Assembly (NCBI RefSeq): GCF_047948215.1
Contig: NC_134467.1
Location: 36,870,520 to 36,934,519 of the forward strand
DNA length: 64,000 nucleotides
DNA from: Lycorma delicatula
Lineage: Eukaryota > Arthropoda > Insecta > Hemiptera > Fulgoridae
Direction of reading: 5' to 3'
Shown here: positions 50,301 to 61,100 of the stretch, piece by piece
Layout: each line of letters begins with the position of its first letter
Numbering within the stretch: position 1 is the stretch's first letter
The notes under the pieces: generated by a model
What the model saw: the letters and a program-made list of their open reading frames with translations, nothing else
Database searches by the model: none
Told to the model about the DNA's origin: nothing
Translations under genes and position numbers: made by a program

Positions 50301-53300
50301 CATAACTTATTCTGACTTGTTCTGCAATTTCGGATACTTTCACCCACCCACCGGGTTGGTCTAGTGGTTAACACGTCTTCCCAAATCAGCTGATTTGGAA
50401 GTCGAGAGTTACAGCATTTAAGTCCTAGTGAAGCCAGCTATTTTTACATGGATTGAATACTAGATCGTGGATACCGGTGTTCTTTGGTGGTTGGGTTTCA
50501 ATTAACCACACATCTCTGTAGTGGTCGAACTGAGAATGTACAAGACTACACTTCATTTACACTCATACATATCATCCTCATTCATCCTCTGAAGAATTAT
50601 CTAAACGGTAGTTACTGGAGGCTATGCAGGAAAAAGAAGAAGGATACTCTCACCCGTCTATCATCTTCAATAATGTCTTGAACTGCGCGAATGTTTTGTC
50701 TTTAATGCTGGTCCGAGGATGGGTATCGTGTTCCTGATTCCCCACTCGTTCTTGTTGTGCTAGGCAAATGAACGAGTCCGAGACAATGTTTGGTCCGTGA
50801 ACTGTGCAGTCAATTTCCAGAAAATTTCCATTGCTGAACTTCACGAGCAATAAATTTTATAATTATGCATTCTGCAGTTGAGGGGTGCACCTGTTGCTCT
50901 GATCATGAGCATCACTGACGAATTGGTTGGGAGTATAGAATGGACAGCTCTCCCCACTCCTAATAACCTCACCCAAGCAAACTAGAAGCGCAGGCCTAGT
51001 CCTATCAACTCAGCTCAGGTACAAAAAACCCATTTATATGTGATTTACCCTTGTGTATAGTAGAAATGCACTTAAAAGTTTGTGAGTTTATGCAACTTAT
51101 TCTCATTGTATTACTATAAACAGAATTGTTTTCATTTATCTTCTAGTTTCATTAACCATTTTATTAAAATTATTTATTTTTTTTGGGTTTTTTGTTGTTA
51201 ATTAGTCAATTTTTTTTTTTTGCACAGATGTTATTAGAAGCAATGGACAAAAAACTTCATGATCATCAACATTATACTAGCCGACAATTGAAACCAATGG
51301 ATAAAACTTTGCTACATAAAACTCAGTTTAGAATTAGGTAATTTTATTATTATATAATTTATTTTTATAACATAATTCTTCTACAGTATTTACAGTAACT
51401 GGTTGCGGTAATACCAGATTTCATGTTGTTTGTATTAATTAGTTAACTGTTAGTATACTTGAGTACCACTTTTTTCCTTTTAAGTTAAAATTTTGGTTAA
51501 TTTTCAACACTCAAGTTTATCGTCTGATAATTTTTATTTACCATAAACATTCGATTAAAAAGTATAAAAAGATAAATCATTTGTAAATTAAATATCGTCT
51601 TATTAACATTTTAAAAAAAGACTAAAATCAAGATGTGTTCAAAAATGGAATGACTGCATATTATTCCAAGGATCTCATTTACGGTTTGAAAACACTGCTT
51701 TTTAAACATTATTTTCAGTTTGGCAAACAAGAAAATGTCTGCTTCGGCCAAGTCTGGAAAGTAAGGTGACTGTTTTTTTTCTGTTTTAGAGTACAACGAA
51801 GAATCATTATTAGCAGCTAGATGCAGTGCTTTTAAAATAAAAAGACTAGTTTGCATTATCAGTGCTAAGTATAATATAGATAAAAATAAAGTAGCAGTAT
51901 TATAAAAAATAAAATTAACAACCAAAACATCACAGGAAAAAGTAGGGTAATGAAGTACAAATAGTTGTCATGTGTTTTACCATGTGATGCATGAGTTAGG
52001 ATGTTGTCATGGTGCAGCATCCAACACTGGTTTTCCCACAGCTCAAGCCTCTTTCTACATACTGTAAAACTTCCATATAGAAATCCTTGTTTTACTGCCT
52101 GACCACACGGAACAAATTCATGATGTACTAAGCTTTTCCAGTCAAAAAACAAACTACTACATGACTATCACGTTTGACCCCTCATGCAGGCTGTTTTTTT
52201 TTTTTTTTTGGTCAGGGTGATCCTACCGATGTGATGATTGGATCCTTGTTTCTACATCACAGCCATAAACCCAAGTCACATCTCCCGTAATGCTTTTAAA
52301 ATATTTATCATTGGCTCTAGCATGGTCACGAAGGTACTGACTGATGTTACCACTGTTCTCTCTCTGATCATCAGTCAACAAATGTGGTAAAAATTTTACA
52401 AACATGCGATCTATTTCCATTAGAATTGTGTGGTATAAAACAATGCTAATGCCAATTTCCTAAACAATTTCTCTCCGGTAGTTGTATGGTGATCTTCATG
52501 AACTGCATCAATGTTGACATGAAAGGTTGTCTAGAGCTGGGATTTTCATAGGTTGATGTTTTGCCTCCTTTAAAACAATTAAACAGTTTTTCTCAAACTG
52601 TTGTAGCATTTTTAATAACTCTGGGTTATTAAGTTTTATAGAGTTCGAAGCTTTAACACAAACATAGATCTTTTATTTTAACTTTGTTAAAAATCTGATG
52701 AGAGGTTGGTCAAAAATTAACAATTTTAGCTTTATGCATCAAGTGGTGTTATGTTTTCAAAAATTGCCTTTTGTTGGAATATACACTGTGCACCGATTGG
52801 TTTGTTATTACAAAGGTTTGCCTTTTAGAGTGCCAGAGTATAAAATTAATAGATTTAAGTAAATATAGTACAAATATGCTTGTTTTTTTTTCATTTTTGT
52901 ATTGAAGTATGTCTCCTTATTAGTATCTTAGTATTTTAAATATTAAATATATTAATTATTTATAGTTCTGGTTTTACAGACATTATGCTGGAGATGTCGT
53001 TTATAATATACATGGATTCCTTGATAAAAATAAAGATACATTATTTCAAGATATTAAAAGATTATTATACAGTTCTAAAAATGCTAATATATCCAAAATG
53101 TGGCCTGAAGGTGCTAAGCATATAACACAGGTATGTTAAAACGGGCTAACTTGAATGAACATTTAAAAATATTTTTATATATTTTATTTTTTTTTTTTTG
53201 TTTAAACAACTAAAAATTTATTTGATTTATTTATGTTTCTTATTGAATGATATTTTATTAAATATTCTGCAAGGTAAATGGTTAGCTGAATTTTGCCTAC

Positions 53301-55116
53301 AGATATTATAATAAAATCACACAACTATTAAATATAATATTAGCATCGTCACTAGAATAACACTTGCTAATAATGTTGTGATTTTTTAATCATTAATATA
53401 ATATGAGTATTTAATTTTTTTTTTAAATTATGTGATAACGCAATCGTATTTCTTTTTTTTTATTTTCAGACAACAAAAAGACCATTTACAGCTGGTACAT
53501 TATTTAAGAATTCTATGATTGCATTAGTTAAAACATTAATGAGTAAAGAACCATTTTATGTACGTTGTATAAAACCAAATGAAGATAAATCACCAAGTAT
53601 TATGGAAGAAGAAAGAGTTATACATCAAGTGAGATATTTAGGTCTTTTAGAAAATGTTAGAGTAAGACGTGCTGGATTTGCTCATCGTCAACGATATGAT
53701 CATTTCTTAAAAAGGTAAAATTATACAACATATCTATTAGTTGATTAATTCATGGAGTGGTTATGTAATAGGAAACGGCACACAGTGTTTAGCATGTTTT
53801 TAGAAGCAGTTTAATAAATTTAGATGAGATTAAATATGTGGTCTGCCTTATGATGGTTAAAAAGATTACAAATGTTATAGTGTATTTTTAATCTGATGGT
53901 GTATGCAGATAAATGAGGGTGAACAGTTTATATTTTCAGCCCTTTTTTTGGTTAGCCTCTGGAACTACTGTAAGGTATTACTTCAGAGGAATAATGAAGA
54001 TGATATATATGATTGTAAAAGAAGTGTAGTGTTGTATAGGCTTAGGTTGACCATTCCTGAGATGTGTGGTTAATTGAAACCCAACCACCAAAGAATATCA
54101 GTATCCATGTGATCTAGTGAGTATTTTGAGTTGCAACACATTAACTGAATTATCAATATAACTTTATTTAAATTTAATTCTCAGTATAGCTTCAGTATGA
54201 TTTTTTATTTAAAAATCATATACTTGCCAGTGTCTGACTGAAACTTAGTGTTTGCTATTAGCCAAGATATAGGAAACTAGAAATGACTTAATAATGTACC
54301 ACGAATGCCATATCTTATTCTTAACTTTTTATAGACTTATCAAACATCCCATGTACTTGCAGTTATTGCCAAAACAGATTATTTTATGAGGTAATGAACT
54401 TATTTCAGGAGTGTTTCCTACCAGTGAAAATAATGAAGAATTTTCATGTAGAATATGCTTTGTTTTAAATTACATTTAATAAAACAATTTGGCCTGATTT
54501 GATGGCTTAAAAGATAAAATTATGCCATACTAAAATTCATCGAACCCAATATATTGAGTAAAATTTGTACATTAATATCGTTGATGTACAATTTAAAAAA
54601 AATAGCGTTCCAATTTATCATTAGTAATTTCCAAAAAAAATTGTCATAAAAAAAATTTGTTGTCAGCATAAAAAATTAGAATAAAAAACTCCTTTTTTTA
54701 GGGATTGACATAAATTAATAAAACTTTGCTATGAACTTTATAGAGTATTTAATTCTAAAAAAAAATTATATAATAAAATCAACAGAAAAAGAATTAAATT
54801 GCACCCAATTTTAGTATGTTTATGAAAATCAGTTTTTTAACTTATTAGTTTAATTTTTTATTTATATTTAGTATTTTTACAGAGACCTCCTTTTGTCAAA
54901 TCATTATTTATGATATTTATGTAAAAATGGATTTTAATTTAGGATAAACTTAATAATTAATATAGAAAATTTTAGTTTTAATATAATCTATGGTCCAAGA
55001 ATTTTAGTATGATGTCAATTTTACTTTTAGAGCAGAAATTTTTCTTCACTGTATATAACTTAAAAATGAAGTGTATGGTGTATGTTTATATGAAAGGTTT
55101 TTCTTTATTTTCACAA

Positions 55117-55153
<37 letters not shown>

Positions 55154-58100
55154 TTAAATTCTATTAAATAAAAGGTGGTTTATTTAATCGAATTTAAATA
55201 TAATTTAACAGTATAGAGAAATTATATGAATCTTAAAAGGATTAATTTTCAATAAATTAATATATATATATTTATATCAATATTGAGTGATGCATAAAGA
55301 ATGTAGTAGATTTCAGAACATCTGGGCCGTTTTAGTGGTTAACTCATCATCACAAATCAGCTGATTTCAAAGACAAGAGTTATAAGGTTCAATTCCTAGT
55401 AAAGACTTTTATACAGATTTGAATACTAGATCGTGGATACTGATGTTCTTTGGTGGTTGAGTCAACCTGAGACTCTACAAAACTACTCTTTGCATTCATA
55501 CACATCATCCTCATTAATCCTCTCAAGTAATACCTTACAGTGGTTCCAGAGGCTAAACAGAAAAAAGATTGAATTCAGGACATGTACTGGAAAAAAAAAT
55601 AAGAAAGTTTATATGTTTTTATGAACTTTGAAAAAGATTTGTTAGCAAGTGTCAGCTGATGAATGATTTTTCTCTGATTTCTGCGCGTTCAATAAAATTA
55701 AGCTAGACTGTAATTCTGGGAACCAGAAATTATGAAAATCTAACCTGAAATATTGAACAAAAAAATAGTTCCCAGAATTGTATTTTTAATAGTTTTTGAT
55801 ACATCTGGGGTAAAATTCAAATGATTGAAGTTGTAAAACACTATTTTATGTTTGGTGTAAAGTAATTTTGTTAAATCTTTGATAAGTTATAAAAGTTAAA
55901 CATAGGACTTGTAGAGAATTTGATTCGGAATAAAATGGTATGAATAAAGTCTAAAGAGACTAACTATTAACATTAGAATTTCTAGGTTTATTAAAAAAAT
56001 AAAAACATATCGAAATGTGGCAGATTTTAATTGGTATTAAATGAAACAAAATTTTTTTCATGTGGTATTCATCTCTTCTATATTTTTAATTTAACTAAAT
56101 TTTAAATTGGGCGAATTTCATACACATATGGGACTTCCAAAAAAAGATTGCAAACTTACTTTTCATGGATAAAAAATAAAAGTGATTATGGGAAAAAAAT
56201 TAATAAGAAAACAGGTTTAATAAATTTGACTTCTATTTAAACTAAAATGTGAAAGAAATTGGTAATATTTAATTTTACCGACTAAAAATTTTAATTTTTT
56301 TACCTTACACATATTGTTTAGAATGACCTCCATGTTTATTTACACAAAGTCTGGTGCAAATCTAAACATAGTGCATATATGTGATGGGTGTATATATACA
56401 GCAAATACATTTTAGCAAGGCGCATTTTCCTATAATTAGCCGTATATCTACTTCTCTCTCCAAGCTTCTTGTTATAACTGCTCGGCTGTGCATACATCGA
56501 AAAAGGTTGCAGTCATCTAAAAAACTTATATCTCAGAAACTAATAGCGATAATAAAACAAGTATGTTTACTTTCTTATACAAAGTATTGTGATCGTGAAA
56601 AATTTCATGAATTTCTGAATTCATTTTGATTTCTGAATTCATTTCTATTTCTGAATTCAGATTTCTGAATTCATTTGACTAGTTTCAGCATGATGTCTGT
56701 ACGTATCTCGCATAACTCATAAACAATTAGCTGTAGGATACAGCTTTTGAAATTTTTGATTTAGGACTGGTGTAACATGTAGTTGTGCTCTTCCCCTTTT
56801 GATTGTAATCAACTGAACCAAAAGTGTCCAAAAAAGTCTAAAATCCCCAAAAAAATTGGATTTTGAACTTTTTCTTAACTGCAGTAATAAGCCCTTGTTC
56901 AGTGCTTTTCAACGGTATATCATAAGTGGTACTTATTTTCATTGGTTCCAGAGTTATAGTCAAATAACATTTTAATTAATGAAATATTTGGATCGTACAA
57001 GGGAAGGCACATCAGTTTGAATCAGACTTAATCTCCTTTTTTTTAATTTAAATATGTTGATTTATTAATAATTAATTATTAACCTCTCATTGTAAAAAAA
57101 TTTTTACAATGAATAATTCAATAATAAAAAAATAAAAATTGAAAAAATATCAGAAGTTATTGAAATAAAATTTTATGTACTTTTCATTAAAAAAAAATGT
57201 TATGTAATTTAATAGGTGTACAAAGAAGTTATGTGGTGTCCACATCAGATTTTTTTTTTACATACCTTAGAATGTTTCAATATGAGCTTCATTAATCGCT
57301 GTGCAAACATCAGCCGATAATCGACTTGTGCCGAGGTCCATTGGATCATCGCAGACATGACTGTGGCGATAGCAATAGGTACTGACTGTGGGAATAGCAG
57401 TGATTCATTGTCTTAAATGTTCATCCCTTATTTTTTCACTGTAGACAATGTTTTTAATGTATCCTCATAGAAAAAAGACCATAGAAATCGGTTTCTCAGA
57501 GGCCAAAACAGGGGACTGAACCTACCAATCCAACAATTAGGGACCCTTGTGCAACACAACTTGAATAGTTGTCTTTGGAATTCCTAACTGTAAACTTTGC
57601 GTAGAAATTGATTTTTTAGGACTTCTTAAAAAACTTTGGTATATACGCTCAACTGCTTCGTTATTTGTTTTGGGCCATCCAGGGGACTTTTTTACTTCCA
57701 GGTTTCTTAAAATGCTTGTAACACCGTCTAAAGCTATTTACATGAAGGGGATCATTGCCATAAATATGCCAGAAAGTCCGTTGAACAGTTATAACTGAAT
57801 TATACGCCACTAACCACAAAATATAGTATGCTCTCTGCTGAACTGTTACCATTGCACTGCCTGACAGTGGGGCAGAAGCATTGTGCAATCAGTTAAAGGA
57901 CACGGTCAGTCATGTCTAAAAAAAATTGATGATATCCTGATTATTTTGCAGTTGCAATTAATACTTTGTCTCAAGTACATAGGGAGGTATGATTTTTTTT
58001 TTTACTGCTACAACCTTTTTCGATGACTGTGTGTGTGGGTGTTCGTGCGTGTGTGTTCTTGATGAAATTGGTTTTAACTAGGTCAAATGAATCTTGTCTA

Positions 58101-61100
58101 ATTCATTGTTATTATTTTTTTTTTAATAAGGAATTTAAAAAAATAAAAAGTGAGCTGAAAAGATAAAAGGACTTTTTTATAATAAAAAGAAAATTATCAT
58201 TACTGTCAGTTAAGAATTAGTTGACAAACAAATAAATAAAGTCATGAATATGCAGAAGTATTTTTGACGCCAGTATCCGCAGAATAAAATTTATTACTTG
58301 TATGACCATAGAATAAATATTAAATTATTAGTAATCAGCTATGAATTTCTAATTATTGTAATACATAATTAATACTTTGATTAATATATAATTTCAACTT
58401 TACTGTGATAATATATAAATATTTATTTAATTTTTATCGTAGATACAAAATGATATCACAGTTCACTTGGCCGAACTTCAGATCAGGATCAGATCGTGAT
58501 GGTACACAGCTTTTAATTGAGGAAAAAGGTTTTGCACATGACGTTAAATATGGACGTACTAAGATATTTATACGTACTCCAACAACGCTTTTTAAATTGG
58601 AACAGGTATTTATATGTACATGTGTGTATATTTATACACATAAGTATAGTTAGAAGTTTTGTCTTTTAATTGCATCTTAATATCGATTTTATATTTTCCT
58701 TATCAGAGTTTTATATAGCTTTCCTTGTCTTTTGAGCGGTATTGGAGCGGATATTATCATGTAGAGAATTACAACTTTGAGAGAAAACTAGCACATTTCC
58801 TCCTTATTGTGTTGTTTTTATTTTCTAGTATGTCACAATAGTACTCACTGTTGATTGTATGTTATCCTTCCAAATAATCACAATAAATTGGGTCTTTATA
58901 GTCTGAAAACACCATTATCATCACTTTACCGCTTGACAAATTTGTTTTCAAAATTTTCCAGGTGACTGAACCCTGTTATTTTGTTTCCATACTCTGACAT
59001 TTGCGTTCTGGCTAAAAATGATGAATCTGAATTTTATCATAAGTTATTATGCAATCTAAAACTATGTTTACTTCTGTTAAAAACCGTTGTGTATGTTCCA
59101 TACAGATGTGAATTCAAATGTCTGTGATTTTGTGTCCAACCTGTGTTCGACTGTCTTGAACAAGTTTTGCAATACTGCCAATACCCACACTGTAAATTTT
59201 CACCTATTTCTCAAATTTTCATGCCCCTGCATTGGCAAAAAAGTTCATTAATGTGGTTTTTCAAGTGCGTCAGTCGAAATTTCAATGAAGAAAATTAGTG
59301 ATACTGATTTTCTCTGATTTAAATTATTTGATACACTTACAAAAAATATACATGATTATTATTACACTTTAACCATACCATTTTAACATTTTCAAATGAA
59401 TTTTGATCTAGTTTTACATCTTCAGAAAATAATAATCATATAACAGCATGCTGATGTTCTTCCACAGTACACATTTCAAGCAGAAATTTTGAAATAAACA
59501 AAAAAAGGTTATAATAATTTAAATTCTTTTCAATCGACTGATATTTTCTATATCAGTGGTGCCAACTTGAATTTTAGATAGCTTCAGTTTATGAAATAGT
59601 TGTTCTACATAAGTTTTTTTCATAAATACCATATTCAAATATTTTTCTCAGTAGTTTAGTATATCTGTGCGTATGTATAATATCCCTCTTCATACAAGGG
59701 CTGTCCAGAAAGTAACTTATGTTTTGAAATAAAAAACCAACCAAATAAAAAAATAAATTTTATTACACACATTTGAAAGGAATATCTTTAACTATTTTAC
59801 TACAGTCTCCATTTAAATTGAGGCACTTATCGTAACAATGCACAAGCTTTTCAATTCCTTCTCTGTAGAAAAATTGCCGCCTTAGATTTTTGGCACACAT
59901 CTTGCACAAAACTTGTGATAACCAAGCTTCCCCGATAAAATTTCATGCAGTAAACTTCTTGAAATTTGGGGGAAATGAAGCGAGAGTTCCGTAATCGTAT
60001 TGCGGCAATTTTCACGAATTTTATCGTCGATTTCAATCAGTTCATCAGTCACAAGGCTAAGGCAACCACTGTTCCTCATCATGAACATTGGTGTGGTCAT
60101 TTTTAAACTGAATGCACCATCGCCTCACTTCACCTTTACTCATTATTCCATCTCCGTACACCTCATCTAGTTGCCAATGAATTTCAATTGGTTTGAGTTT
60201 TTTGCCGATAAAAACATAATCGCTGAACGCATCTCACAACTTGCAGGATTTTCTATTGAAACGCACTTTTCAATAATTCACAACGAACAAAGTAGAGAAA
60301 TCACAGTCCACATGCTATGACAGCTTGATGCCTACTGTGTGCAGAAACGTTTTGATGCCAAGATGAGGCATCATCTTATCCCCTATATCATCATCTATAT
60401 CCCCATCCATCTTCACGCTAAGCACAAACATAAGTTACTGTCTGGACCACTCTTGTATATTAGCTTGCTACAGATGCTATTATGGATGAAGCAGGTTTTG
60501 TTGATAATTTGTTCCTCCACTTAAATATTAAACAATTGAAGGACTCACTAAGTGAATTATGGTCTATTATTTGTTCTAAATCTAGCAAATGTAACATTAA
60601 TAGAGTAATTAAAAAATGAATTTAGAAATTAGTAGTTATTGGTTAGGTGAAATAGTGAGAAAATGAATAAAATTATTTAATGATGGATGAGAAAATCATT
60701 CAAAATGAGGCATGAAATGAACAGTGGATGGCCATCTGTTAATGATAATTTGGTTCAGTTCATAAATAACAAAAAATTTGCAAGAACAGACTTTAAAGAA
60801 CAGACTTTTGTGGCTTTTCTCAAATTTTAAGATCTGCTTTGAAAGAAATTATACCAGATAGTGTTGCAACTTCATTTGAAGCAGCAACCAAAATGTGTTG
60901 CTGCTTCATGAAAATGTTTAGAGATGATGCTGATTGAGCACTTCACAGGACTTTTGCTTAATATTTGAAGTCATTCTTTGCTGATCAGGTCTATGAGACA
61001 TTCAAGATGTCTGGACGAGGCCTAGAGCGAAGGCTAAAGCTGAGTTTATAAAAAAAACCGATGTAAATGTCTACTGAGGCATTTACATCAGTGGCATCCC

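Noticed and set aside
60700..60900. Another mariner HTH relic on the + strand
   Set aside because: Only a short phrase resembles the family; not enough to support a call, so it is left in the unassigned block.
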